The translations under genes and the position numbers were made by a program. A stretch of DNA of 64,000 nt from Streptomyces shenzhenensis (lineage in GTDB: Bacteria > Actinomycetota > Actinomycetes > Streptomycetales > Streptomycetaceae). Where the stretch lies: contig NZ_PENI01000008.1 in the NCBI RefSeq assembly GCF_003688995.1, forward strand, positions 248,001 to 312,000, read 5' to 3'. The notes beneath the pieces were generated by a model. It had not been told where the DNA came from. It was given only the letters and a program-made list of their open reading frames with translations, and made no database searches. This document shows positions 18,504 through 26,834 of this stretch, one piece after another (positions within the stretch are counted from its first letter, which is position 1; each line of letters starts with the position of its first letter).

Positions 18504-19627
18504 AGGCGGACCGCCTTGCGCTTGTTGACCAGCCACATGAGGACCGGCGCACCGATGAAGGCCGTCACGATGCCTGCCTCGATCTCGCCCGGTCGTGCCA
18601 CCACGCGTCCCGTGATGTCGCTCGCGAGGACGAGTGCGGCGCCTGCCGGTACCGCGTAGGCCAGCAGCCAGCGGATGTCCGGACCGAGGACCAACTGGAG
18701 GGCATGCGGGACGACCAGCCCGACGAACGCGATCGGACCGGCGGCCGCGGTGGCGGCGCCGCACAGCAGCATGATCGAGGTGAAGGCCGCAGCACGCACC
18801 AAGCCGGTGCGCAGCCCCAGCGCGGAGCCCGTCTCGTCACCGAGTGCCAGGGCGTTGAACGCCGGCCCGAGGGGCAGCGCGATGCCGATTCCGACTGCTA
18901 TGAAGGGAACCGCGACAGTCAATGCGGGCGTACCCCGGTTCTCCAGTGCGCCGACCACCCAGAACCGGTAGGAGTCAAAGGCGTTCGTGTCGAACATCGT
19001 GAGAATGCCGGTGAGAGCACCAAGGGTGGCCGACATGGCCGCCCCGGCCAGGACCAGCCGTGTGTGCTGCCCTGTGAACTGGCTACGTGACGTGAGCCCA
19101 TAGACGGCGAGTGCGGACAGAATGGCGCCGACGAAGGCGAACCAGATGTATCCGGATGTCTCGGTGACTCCGAACAGTGAGATCGCCAGGACGACGGCGA
19201 AGGACGCTCCCGCGTTCACACCGACGAGACCGGGTTCCGCCAGCGGATTGCGGATGACGGACTGCATCACCACACCGGCGACGCCCAAGGCGCTGCCGAC
19301 AACACAGGCCAGAAGCGTGCGCGGTATGCGCAACTGCCAGATGATGGCCCGCTCCGCGGCGCTGCCGCGGCCCGTGAGAACGCTCCACACCGTGTCGAGG
19401 GGAATGCTGCGGGAGCCGACCCCGAGACTGACCAGCGCGAGCAGGGCCACGGCAAGCAGACACACGAACCATCCCACGGTGCGCCGCCCATGGTGTCCTC
19501 GGATGCTGCGCCTGGTTGCCGGCACCGCGGGATCGGGCGGCCGTGTGTGTGCCGACCCGGACAACATCATCACTTTGGCGTTCTCTTCACTTCTGTGGTG
19601 GGGCGCTGCGCGCACCCGGTGTGACAC
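18500..19627 (-). CDS. FecCD-family iron-siderophore ABC transporter permease
   Basis: Up to 375 residues from GTG 19627; a later start at 19570 (MMLSGSA) would still keep all membrane helices and neither has a clear ribosome site. Signatures: LRIPRTLLACVVGSALGVAG, MQSVIRNPLAEPGLVGVNAG, and GPIAFVGLVVPHALQLVLGP. It is the first gene of a two-permease operon and is divergent from the substrate-binding lipoprotein gene, with an iron box between, so uptake of a ferric siderophore under iron limitation is likely. Confidence 0.9.
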   Translation of the reverse strand: MSHRVRAAPHHRSEENAKVMMLSGSAHTRPPDPAVPATRRSIRGHHGRRTVGWFVCLLAVALLALVSLGVGSRSIPLDTVWSVLTGRGSAAERAIIWQLRIPRTLLACVVGSALGVAGVVMQSVIRNPLAEPGLVGVNAGASFAVVLAISLFGVTETSGYIWFAFVGAILSALAVYGLTSRSQFTGQHTRLVLAGAAMSATLGALTGILTMFDTNAFDSYRFWVVGALENRGTPALTVAVPFIAVGIGIALPLGPAFNALALGDETGSALGLRTGLVRAAAFTSIMLLCGAATAAAGPIAFVGLVVPHALQLVLGPDIRWLLAYAVPAGAALVLASDITGRVVARPGEIEAGIVTAFIGAPVLMWLVNKRKAVRL

Positions 19628-19654
19628 AGCGCACTGCCGTCCGAACCCGGCCTG

Positions 19655-19673
19655 TTAGTAAGGCAAGCCTAAG
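19655..19673. promoter_or_regulatory. Iron box (DmdR/IdeR type)
   Basis: The 19-mer ending AAGGCAAGCCTAA agrees with the TTAGGTTAGGCTAACCTAA consensus at 13 of 19 positions. It sits between divergent siderophore-uptake genes and ends only 9 bases before ATG 19683. Confidence 0.65.
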
Positions 19674-19682
19674 CTACCTTTC

Positions 19683-20732
19683 ATGGCAAGATTCAACCAG
19701 CCGGCGCTTGCGCGGCTCATCTCGGCTGCCGCTCTGAGCGCCCTCGTTCTGCTCACCGGCTGCTCCACCACCGACTCGTCGGACGCCCCGGCTGCCGCAA
19801 AGAGCAGTGCTGACACCCCTGCGGCCACGACACACACGGCTCCCCGGTCCGTTCCCGCAGGGATGGGCAGCGGCAAGAAGGACGGCGAGTTCCCCCGGAC
19901 CGTCGCACACTTCGAGGGGAAGACCACCCTGAAGACGGCCCCCAAGAAGGTCGTCGTCATCTCCACCGGTCAGGCGGACGCCCTGCTCACTCTCGGCATC
20001 GTCCCCGTGGGTTCCACGCGCGGGGAGGGGGCCGACCTCATACCGGCCTACCTGACAGCTGCCTTCTCCGAGGACGCCGAGCAGATCGCGGCAGTGGCAG
20101 ACGTCGGTTCGCGCTTCGAGCCGAACCTGGAGGCCGTCGCCAACATCAAGCCGGACCTGATTCTCATGAACACCGCCGGCAAGGATGCCAAGAGCCTCTA
20201 CACCTCGCTCAGCAACCTCGCGCCCACCGTCGCCACCCAGGGGACGGGCCTGTACTGGAAGCAGGACTTCCTTCTCCTGGCCGACGCCGTCGGCAAGACG
20301 CAGCAGGCGCAGCGTTTCCTGGACGACTTCCATGCCGACGCCGCAGCTCTGGGCAAGCAGTTGAAGAAGCCGGTCACCGTCTCCTTCCTGCGGATGAACG
20401 GCGACAGGCTCCGGGTCTTCGGGGTGCCGTCCTTCACCGGCAGCATCGCTGAAGACGCCGGCCTGGGTCGCCCCCAGAGCCAGCAATTCGACGATACGTC
20501 CGAGGACATCAGCAATGAGCAGCTCGACCGTGCGGATGCCGACTGGCTCTTCTACGGCGTCCAGGGCGGGGACGCGAAGGCGACCGCACTCGTCAAGGCT
20601 CCCCTCTGGCCGACTCTCCAGGCCGTGACGAACAAGACCGCGGTCCCCGTCGACGACGACGTCTTCTACCTCAACACCGGCCCCACAGCTGCCCGCGGAG
20701 TCCTGTCGGTACTCCAGAAGGACCTCGGCTAG
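19683..20732 (+). CDS. Iron-siderophore ABC transporter substrate-binding lipoprotein (FecB/FhuD-like)
   Basis: A 349-residue lipoprotein: basic N-terminus, hydrophobic stretch and lipobox ALVLLTGC, with the acylated Cys near residue 29. The periplasmic-binding fold of class III follows (KKVVVISTGQADALLTLGIV, FEPNLEAVANIKPDLILMNT, and a C-terminal KDLG end). It is the partner of the two divergent FecCD permeases. There is no ribosome site before ATG 19683 and an iron box ends 9 bases upstream, so the transcript may be leaderless or nearly so. No ATPase gene lies nearby; an ATPase from elsewhere would be needed. Confidence 0.9.
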   Translation: MARFNQPALARLISAAALSALVLLTGCSTTDSSDAPAAAKSSADTPAATTHTAPRSVPAGMGSGKKDGEFPRTVAHFEGKTTLKTAPKKVVVISTGQADALLTLGIVPVGSTRGEGADLIPAYLTAAFSEDAEQIAAVADVGSRFEPNLEAVANIKPDLILMNTAGKDAKSLYTSLSNLAPTVATQGTGLYWKQDFLLLADAVGKTQQAQRFLDDFHADAAALGKQLKKPVTVSFLRMNGDRLRVFGVPSFTGSIAEDAGLGRPQSQQFDDTSEDISNEQLDRADADWLFYGVQGGDAKATALVKAPLWPTLQAVTNKTAVPVDDDVFYLNTGPTAARGVLSVLQKDLG

Positions 20733-20748
20733 CGAGTAACCCCCTGTT

Positions 20749-20781
20749 GGCCTCGGCGTTCGGCTCCACGGCGCCGAGGCC
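20749..20781. terminator. Hairpin between convergent genes
   Basis: A 10-bp perfect stem (GGCCTCGGCG with CGCCGAGGCC) around a 13-base loop, placed between the ends of the lipoprotein gene and the FetB-like gene. It probably serves both directions. Confidence 0.6.
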
Positions 20782-20816
20782 GGCAGGAAACACCACCGAA
20801 CGAGACGAGCACACGC

Positions 20817-21707
20817 TCAAGGTGACGAGTGAGACCGGGCAGCTTCCCGTACCCGACGGGAACGGAGCGGCCTCGGGACCCATTTCCGCGGAGCTGAGGT
20901 GTCCGGTTTCGCCCCGGCACCGTTGCTCCGTGCCTGGTCGGATCCGGTGATCAAACCGCGTGCCAGCAACTCCAGCGTCAGCGACACCGCAACCGCCTGC
21001 ACAGCCAACAGGGCTACGAGAACGAACAGTTGCACCGCTCCAGCGGCGACCGGGTCGGCACCGCCGAGAAGCATCCCGACGAAAGCACCCGGAAGCGTCA
21101 CCAACCCCACGGTGCGGGTCTGGTCCAGACCTGGGACCAGTGCCTCCGAGGCAGCCGGCCTGGCGATCTCCAGACGCGCATCCCGGTCCAGCATCCCCAG
21201 GGCCATGGCGGCTTCGACCTCGCCATGCCGCGAACGCAGCTCCGCAAGGCCCTGCCGCCCGGCGAGCACGGTCGCGGTCAGCGCACCGCCGATCAGAATG
21301 CCGGCCACCGGGATGACCGCGATCCCCTGCACGGGCAGCAGGCCGGTTCCCACAAGGAGCAACAGAACCGGCCCGGCGGCACCGCCTATCGGAAGCGCTG
21401 CCCACCACCACGTACGGTCCGCAGTGATCCGCCTGCCCGCAGTCCGCACCGCCACGCCATACATCACCAGGACGAACACGGGCAGCGCGATCACGGATCG
21501 CACCACCCACCCGATGACGGCCGACACCACGGCCAGCTGGACCGCTCCACGCAGACCAGCGGAAAGTATCTGCCAAGCGCGGCTGTTCGTGTCATCCGGC
21601 GACAGATGGAAAAGCACCGCGGTCAGCACGGCGGCCACCAACAGAACCGCGAGAACCCACGCCAGCGTCGCACTGACCGGCAGCAACTGAGCGGATCCCA
21701 GACACAT
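20817..21707 (-). CDS. FetB/YbbM-type (UPF0014) ABC transporter permease
   Basis: A 296-residue membrane protein, about seven helices. ATG 21707 has GAGGTGGTGG upstream. Diagnostic stretches are SAGLRGAVQLAVVSAVIGWV, RRITADRTWWWAALPIG, GILIGGALTATVLA and the conserved loop VGLVTLPGAFVGMLLGGADP. In E. coli FetA (ATPase) and FetB (permease) export iron. Here no FetA-like ATPase is adjacent, so the function may be as an orphan permease. It is convergent with an iron-uptake lipoprotein gene, which is suggestive for metal homeostasis. The ~25 C-terminal residues are basic and look unstructured. Confidence 0.82.
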   Translation of the reverse strand: MCLGSAQLLPVSATLAWVLAVLLVAAVLTAVLFHLSPDDTNSRAWQILSAGLRGAVQLAVVSAVIGWVVRSVIALPVFVLVMYGVAVRTAGRRITADRTWWWAALPIGGAAGPVLLLLVGTGLLPVQGIAVIPVAGILIGGALTATVLAGRQGLAELRSRHGEVEAAMALGMLDRDARLEIARPAASEALVPGLDQTRTVGLVTLPGAFVGMLLGGADPVAAGAVQLFVLVALLAVQAVAVSLTLELLARGLITGSDQARSNGAGAKPDTSAPRKWVPRPLRSRRVREAARSHSSP

Positions 21708-21873
21708 TTCACCACCACCTCATTCCCCGCGTCGTCAAGGCCAGGGCATGCTGACTGAGCGCCCCGCCACGCCATACTCGCAGCCCAAGGGGTGAGAGCT
21801 CGTCTCCACGAACCGGAGTGGCAGCGACAGTCACCGGTGCAGCCGTCTACACCACAAGCAGGTCCCATCCCAT

Positions 21874-21891
21874 GGTGTAGCCGGCTACACC
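21874..21891. promoter_or_regulatory. Palindrome GGTGTAG-CCGG-CTACACC
   Basis: A perfect 7+4+7 inverted repeat in the 295-base space between the FetB-like gene and the small membrane-protein gene, ~110 bases before the latter. A third half-site (CTACACC) lies at ~21848. The same half-sites with the same spacing recur at 47117-47134. No gene is seen in this stretch. Confidence 0.5.
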
Positions 21892-22002
21892 ATGCTTTCG
21901 GGAGCACGTTCCCTCGTGGTGGTGGACGGATGCCGGGATCGTCGGTGACAACGAGGGGGTTCCCTTCCTCGTCGATCTGACCATCACCCGAAGGAAACTC
22001 CC

Positions 22003-22419
22003 GTGATCTCGGTCTTCTCCCAAGTGAAATCGTTCTTCGTCAACTTGTTCCTCTGGTCGCTCTTCGTCGTCGGCCTCGCCCTCAGCGGTGCGGCCAAGCA
22101 GATCTTCGACGACAACACTCAGCAGAACCTCGCCACTTATGGCGGGGGAGTGGTCGCCCTCATCGCCGGCTCGAGGATCGCGCAGAAACCGAGGATCAAG
22201 GCGTTCTTGGGGCGGCCGGGCACGCTCTGGTTCCTTTTCCTGTTCAACGGAGCTGCGGCTGCGGGCATGTACGTCGCCATGGACGGCGTGGACCGGTATG
22301 TGGGCGCCGGCATGATGGGCCTGGTGTCCCTGGGCGCGCTCGGCGGCCTGGTCGCGAGCAGGAAGAAGTCGACGGGCGGTCACCCGCACCGTGTCGACCC
22401 CGACGGTCCCTGGGCATGA
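22003..22419 (+). CDS. Small multi-pass membrane protein
   Basis: 138 residues from GTG 22003, with GAAGGAAA eight bases upstream. Three to four hydrophobic helices: VNLFLWSLFVVGLALSGAAK, TYGGGVVALIAGSRIAQ, TLWFLFLFNGAAAAGMYVAM and GAGMMGLVSLGALGGLVA, ending in a hydrophilic tail with His and Asp. It belongs to no family I know. It stands alone, divergent from the FetB-like gene and convergent with the SDR gene. The palindrome upstream may control it. Confidence 0.65.
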   Translation: MISVFSQVKSFFVNLFLWSLFVVGLALSGAAKQIFDDNTQQNLATYGGGVVALIAGSRIAQKPRIKAFLGRPGTLWFLFLFNGAAAAGMYVAMDGVDRYVGAGMMGLVSLGALGGLVASRKKSTGGHPHRVDPDGPWA

Positions 22420-22478
22420 GGGACCTGACGGGTCGGGGAGTCTGAACGGGGCCGCGGCGTCGTCCACCGGGCTCTCCT

Positions 22479-23249
22479 TCACCAGGCGGTCCACCCGCCG
22501 TCCACGGTGAGAGTCGTCCCCGTGACGAAGCGAGAAGCGTCCGAGGCCAGAAAGACCGCCGCGCCTCCCAGCTCGTCGGCGTCGCCCACGCGGCCCAGGG
22601 GGATACCACGCAGGATGCGTTCGCCCCACCGGCTGTCGAGCAACCCCGAGCTGAGGTCGGTGCGGAAGTAGCCGGGCGCCAAGGTGTTCACACGGACCCC
22701 GCGGTCGGCCCATTCCACGGCGAGTGCCCGGCTGAGCGCCTCGACGCCCCCCTTGCCGGCGGCGTACGCGGCGATCCGCTCGAATCCGGTACGCGCGTGC
22801 ACCGAGGAGACATTCACGATCGAGCCGAAACGCTGCTCCAGCATCACCCGGCCTGCCTCGCGGCAACAGTAGAAGGTGCCCTGGAGGTTGACATCCAGCA
22901 CCTGGCGCCAGTCGTCGTCGGTGACGTGCTCGCTGCGGGTGAAATGAGGGCTGATGCCCGCGCAGTTGACGACCGCGTCCAGGCGCCCGGTCTCCTCGGT
23001 GATGCGCGCGACCGTGGCTCGCACGGTGGCGGAGTCGGCGACGGAGCCGGGCAGCACCAACACCTTTCCCCCGTGCCCGGCGAGTTGGGAATCAAGCGTG
23101 TCCAGGTCACCGGACGTACGTGCGGTGACGGCGACCGTCGCCCCGGCCTGGGACAGAGCGACGGCGATGGCCCGGCCGAGGCCCTTGCCCGCGCCCGTGA
23201 CCCAGGCGGTCTTCCCGTCGAGCCGCAGCGCGGCGTTCACATCAGTCAT
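22479..23249 (-). CDS. SDR family oxidoreductase
   Basis: 256 residues with the classical short-chain dehydrogenase layout: TGAGKGLG cofactor motif near residue 17, NCAGIS, a catalytic Ser (IVNVSSVHA), and the YAAGKGG Tyr-x3-Lys motif near 155. It resembles gluconate-5-dehydrogenase/3-oxoacyl reductase-type SDRs. ATG 23249 overlaps the CoA-ligase stop (ATGA, 23246-23249), so it is translationally coupled to that gene and probably oxidises or reduces a hydroxy/oxo intermediate in the same pathway. Frame extending upstream to 23450 lies within the ligase gene. Confidence 0.9.
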   Translation of the reverse strand: MTDVNAALRLDGKTAWVTGAGKGLGRAIAVALSQAGATVAVTARTSGDLDTLDSQLAGHGGKVLVLPGSVADSATVRATVARITEETGRLDAVVNCAGISPHFTRSEHVTDDDWRQVLDVNLQGTFYCCREAGRVMLEQRFGSIVNVSSVHARTGFERIAAYAAGKGGVEALSRALAVEWADRGVRVNTLAPGYFRTDLSSGLLDSRWGERILRGIPLGRVGDADELGGAAVFLASDASRFVTGTTLTVDGGWTAW

Positions 23250-24784
23250 GCCTGCTCCAACGTGGGGATGTCGCGCAGCGTGCGTTTGAGGACTTTCCCC
23301 GAGGGGGTGCGGGGCAGTTCGTCGACGACCTCGAAGCGGGCCGGCACCTTGAACTTGGCCAGTCGGGCGCGGCAGAACTCGCGCAGTTCCTCGGCCCCGG
23401 CGCTGACCCCTGGCCGGAACACGACGAAAGCACGGGGTACTTCGCCCCACCGTGGATGCGGCAGACCGACGACCGCGGCCTCCAGCACGGCGGGGTGCTC
23501 GTACAGCACGCGCTCGACCTCGGGTGTGGCGATGTTCTCGCCGCCCGAGACGATCATGTCTTTCTTCCGGTCGTCGATGTAGAGGAAGCCATCCTCGTCG
23601 ACGTGCCCGATGTCACCCGTGTGGAACCAGCCGTCCCGCAGGGCCGCGGTGGTGGCTCTTTCGTCCTGCCAGTAGCCGGGGAACACTTTGGGGCCGCGGA
23701 GCGTGATCTCGCCGAGCCCGCCCTCCGGAACCTCCTTGCCGGTGTCGTCGATGATCCTGACCCGGGTGTGGGGCACCGGGCGGCCGACCGAGCCGAGCTT
23801 GGACAGCGCGTGCTCACGGTCGAGGAACGTGTCGCCCGACACCGTCTCCGTGAGTCCGTAGGCGTCGGCGAACCAGGCGTTGGGGAAAGCAGTCATGATG
23901 CGCCGCAGCACCGGTTCCGGGGTCTTCTCGCCGCCACCCAGGACGAAGCGGACCGAGGAGGTGTCGTAGCGCTCGCGGTCCGGGACCTCCAGAACCGCGT
24001 TGACCATGGCGGGCGCCAGCCACACGTTGGTCACACGGTGCTCCTGGATCGCGCGCAGCGCACCCGTGGGGTCGAACCTGCGCTGGAGCACCACCTTTCC
24101 GCCCGCGTACAGCACCCCGAGTGCCGGCATGTCAAGGCCGCCGACGTGGTAGAGAGGACCGCAGACCAGCGTGGTGTCCGCCGCCGTCAGGCCGAAGTGG
24201 ACAATGTGCGCCAGGTTCTTCGCCTGCACATTACCGTGCGTGATGCACACGCCCTTGGGCCGTGAGGTGGTGCCTGAGGTGTACATCAGCCGCTGCAGAT
24301 CATCCGACGCGACCTCGACGGGCTGTACTCCGGCGCACGGGTGCCGTGCCAGCAGGTCCTCGTAACCGGTCCACGGCGCATCGAGGGAGTCGCCGTCCAC
24401 CTGGATCCGATGGTCCAGGTCGGTCAGCCCTGCGGCGATCCGGTCCACCGAGCCGACGAGCTCGGGCTCCGTGACGAGGACCTTCACGCGGGCGTGGCCC
24501 AGGATGTACTGCCACTCCTCTTCGGACAGCCGGTAGTTCAGCGGCAGGAAAACCGCACCGATCCGGTTGACGGCGTACACCAGTTCCAGGAACTCCGGCC
24601 TGTTGTACAGCAGGAGCCCCACGATGTCGCCACGACAGACGCCCAGCTCGGCCAGGCCCGCCGCCAACTGGTTGACCCGCTCGTGCAGTTCGCGGACGGT
24701 CAGTTGTCGTTCGTCCTGCACGACGGCTACGGAGCCGGGCCTTTGGGCCGAGTGGTAGTCGAGGATGCTCGCGAAATTGTGCAC
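23246..24784 (-). CDS. Class I adenylate-forming acyl-CoA ligase
   Basis: About 512 residues from GTG 24784 (VHNFASILDYHSAQRPGSVA). Motifs in order: P-loop YTSGTTSRPKG near residue 168, YGLTE near 308, DGWFHTGD, hinge KKDMIVSGGENI, and the catalytic Lys in PRTPSGKVLKRTLR at the C-terminus. It activates a carboxylate to the CoA thioester, the entry step to beta-oxidation. It forms an operon with the SDR downstream and is divergent from the enoyl-CoA hydratase gene, each side having its own TNGACC-N4-GGTCNA site. The substrate is unknown, possibly a ring-cleavage acid. Confidence 0.9.
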   Translation of the reverse strand: MHNFASILDYHSAQRPGSVAVVQDERQLTVRELHERVNQLAAGLAELGVCRGDIVGLLLYNRPEFLELVYAVNRIGAVFLPLNYRLSEEEWQYILGHARVKVLVTEPELVGSVDRIAAGLTDLDHRIQVDGDSLDAPWTGYEDLLARHPCAGVQPVEVASDDLQRLMYTSGTTSRPKGVCITHGNVQAKNLAHIVHFGLTAADTTLVCGPLYHVGGLDMPALGVLYAGGKVVLQRRFDPTGALRAIQEHRVTNVWLAPAMVNAVLEVPDRERYDTSSVRFVLGGGEKTPEPVLRRIMTAFPNAWFADAYGLTETVSGDTFLDREHALSKLGSVGRPVPHTRVRIIDDTGKEVPEGGLGEITLRGPKVFPGYWQDERATTAALRDGWFHTGDIGHVDEDGFLYIDDRKKDMIVSGGENIATPEVERVLYEHPAVLEAAVVGLPHPRWGEVPRAFVVFRPGVSAGAEELREFCRARLAKFKVPARFEVVDELPRTPSGKVLKRTLRDIPTLEQA

Positions 24785-24817
24785 GGCGACTCTCTCGTTC
24801 GGTGATCGGGAAGTGTT

Positions 24818-24833
24818 CCGACCGGTCGGTTGC
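24818..24833. promoter_or_regulatory. TetR-type operator, site 1 (CoA-ligase side)
   Basis: Reads CCGACC-GGTC-GGTTGC, keeping ACC-N4-GGT. It lies 34 bases before the CoA-ligase start and belongs to a family of ten sites in the 24-41 kb region. Confidence 0.55.
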
Positions 24834-24850
24834 CCGCTACAGAGTTTTAG

Positions 24851-24866
24851 TGTACCCATTGGTCTA
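24851..24866. promoter_or_regulatory. TetR-type operator, site 2 (enoyl-CoA hydratase side)
   Basis: Reads TGTACC-CATT-GGTCTA, ~90 bases upstream of the hydratase GTG. The AT-rich flank suggests it overlaps the promoter. Confidence 0.6.
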
Positions 24867-24953
24867 TAAAACCTAGCCGCACTTTACGATGCACCGCGCC
24901 CCACCGACAACCGTCGTGCGGCGCCCATTCAGTTCGAGGAAGGGGAGGACTCC

Positions 24954-25778
24954 GTGCCACGCATCCGGCTCGACACCGACGGACCGGTCGTCACGCTCCG
25001 CCTGGACAATCCGCCGATGAACGCGTTCGACTCCCGGCAGCGGGAGGAACTGGCCGCGTGTGTCCGCCGGCTGGCGGATTCCCGTGAGGTACGGGCCGTG
25101 GTGCTCTACGGCGGTGAGCTGCTCTTCGCGGCCGGCGCGGACATCAAGGCGCTCGCGGCCATGGGGCCCGCGGAGGTGCGGGGCTGGAACCGGGCGTTGC
25201 AGCGCACGTTCGACGAGGTGGCACGCCTGCCGATGCCCGTGGTCGCGGCGGTCACAGGGTATGCGCTGGGCGGGGGGCTGGAGCTGGCCCTGTGCGCCGA
25301 TTACCGGGTGGCGGCACAGGACGCGGTGCTGGGCCAGCCGGAGGTGCGGCTCGGCATCATGCCGGGCTCCGGCGGCACCCAGCGCCTGACGCGCCTGATC
25401 GGCCCGGCCCGGACGAAGAACCTGCTGATGACCGGCCGCAGCGTAGGCGCCGAGGAGGCGCTCCGGATCGGGCTGGTGGACGAGGTCGTTGCGGCGGACT
25501 CGGTGCACACCGCTGCCTGTGCCTATGCGAGGCGGCTCGCTGCGGGGCCTGCCGCAGCCCTGGAGGCGATCAAGGAGGCGGTGGACCACGGCGGCGACAC
25601 CGGTATCTCGACCGGGCTCGCACTGGAGCGGTCCTTGTTCACGCAGGTCTTCGGCACGGCGGACGCGGCCACGGGAATCCGTTCCTTCCTCGAACAGGGC
25701 CCGGGAAAGGCGAGATTCGACGGGCCCGCACGGGAGGGCGCCGAGACGGACCACGACACGGAGGGACGCACGACGTGA
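24954..25778 (+). CDS. Enoyl-CoA hydratase/isomerase family protein
   Basis: 274 residues from GTG 24954, with GGGGAGGA seven bases upstream. Crotonase signatures: AAGADIKALAAM (oxyanion-hole region), GYALGGGLELALCADYRVA, and EVRLGIMPGSGGTQRLTRL with the catalytic Glu. It hydrates or isomerises enoyl-CoA intermediates of beta-oxidation. It is the first of three coupled genes: its stop overlaps the start of the zinc dehydrogenase (GTGA, 25775-25778). A TNGACC-N4-GGTCNA-type site lies in its promoter. Confidence 0.92.
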   Translation: MPRIRLDTDGPVVTLRLDNPPMNAFDSRQREELAACVRRLADSREVRAVVLYGGELLFAAGADIKALAAMGPAEVRGWNRALQRTFDEVARLPMPVVAAVTGYALGGGLELALCADYRVAAQDAVLGQPEVRLGIMPGSGGTQRLTRLIGPARTKNLLMTGRSVGAEEALRIGLVDEVVAADSVHTAACAYARRLAAGPAAALEAIKEAVDHGGDTGISTGLALERSLFTQVFGTADAATGIRSFLEQGPGKARFDGPAREGAETDHDTEGRTT

Positions 25779-26833
25779 AGGCGCTGCGCTGGCACGGTGC
25801 ACGCGATCTGCGGCTGGAGGAGGTACCCGATCCGCCGGCCCCGAGGGCGCACGAGGCCGTGGTGGAGGTGTCCTGGTGCGGAGTGTGCGGCACTGACCTG
25901 CACGAGTTTCTCGAGGGCCCGCACATGATCCGTTCCGAACCGCACCCGTTGACCGGAGCGAGTCCTCCGCTCGCTCTGGGACACGAGTTCAGCGGCACCG
26001 TGGTCGCACTGGGGGGCGAGGTCCCGGGCATCGCCGTCGGTGACCGGGTGACCGCGGATCCGGTCTGGCGGTGCGGCGTCTGCTACTGGTGTGCCCGCGG
26101 CGAGTACCACATCTGCCCCCGGAGCGGATCGGTGGGACTGGCGTCCTCCGGCGCGTTCGCCGAGCGGGTCACCGTCCCGCTCGCCGGGCTGACCCGGCTG
26201 CCGGACAACGTGACGGACGAGATGGCCGCGCTGGCCGAGCCCTTGGCCGTGGGCCTGCATGCGGTGACCCGGGCCGGTGTGCGGGCCGGCGACAACGTTC
26301 TGGTCCTGGGCGGCGGTCCCATCGGCTTCGCCGTCGTGCTCGCGGCCCGGCTGGCCGGAGCGGCCGGGCTGTTCGTGAGCGAGCCGCTGGCGGAACGCCG
26401 GGAGAAGCTCCTCGAAAGCGGTGTCACGGAGGCATTCGACCCGCTCGAATCCGATGTACGGCGTGAGGTGTTTCTGCGTACCGGCCGCGTCGGCCCGGAC
26501 GCGGTGATCGACGCGACCGGGGTGCCGGCGCTGGCGGAGCAGGCCGTTGCGACGGTCCGTCGCGGCGGGCGTGTCGTCCTGGCCGGGGTGGGCCACGGCA
26601 GCGTCCGGTTCGACTTGGGACAGCTGGTGTTCTACGAGCGCGCTGTGCTCGGCACGCTCGGCTACAACTTCGACATCCCACGCGTCATCGACCTGATGAG
26701 CACCGGCCGCCTGGACGCCGGGGCCCTGCTCACGGGGCGGTTCTCGCTGGCGGAGGGGGCCGGGGTCTTCGCGGACCTGACTGCCGACCGGGCCCGTCAC
26801 CTCAAGGTTCTGCTCACCCCGAAGGGACTGTGA
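25775..26833 (+). CDS. Zinc-dependent medium-chain alcohol dehydrogenase (2,3-butanediol/sorbitol-type)
   Basis: About 352 residues. The GTG at 25775 overlaps the hydratase stop. Catalytic zinc ligands are seen in CGVCGTDLHEF and GHEFSGTV; structural-zinc cysteines in CGVCYWCARGEYHIC; the NAD(P)-binding motif is GGGPIG near residue 172. The pattern is closest to the (R,R)-butanediol and sorbitol dehydrogenase branch. It probably oxidises an alcohol or hydroxy-acid intermediate. It is followed 1 base later by the acyl-CoA dehydrogenase gene in the same operon. Confidence 0.9.
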   Translation: MKALRWHGARDLRLEEVPDPPAPRAHEAVVEVSWCGVCGTDLHEFLEGPHMIRSEPHPLTGASPPLALGHEFSGTVVALGGEVPGIAVGDRVTADPVWRCGVCYWCARGEYHICPRSGSVGLASSGAFAERVTVPLAGLTRLPDNVTDEMAALAEPLAVGLHAVTRAGVRAGDNVLVLGGGPIGFAVVLAARLAGAAGLFVSEPLAERREKLLESGVTEAFDPLESDVRREVFLRTGRVGPDAVIDATGVPALAEQAVATVRRGGRVVLAGVGHGSVRFDLGQLVFYERAVLGTLGYNFDIPRVIDLMSTGRLDAGALLTGRFSLAEGAGVFADLTADRARHLKVLLTPKGL

Positions 26834-26834
26834 C

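Noticed and set aside
22405..22425. A short GGTCCC/GGGACC inverted repeat over the stop of the small membrane-protein gene
   Set aside because: Only 6 bp with a 9-base loop; too weak to call a terminator.
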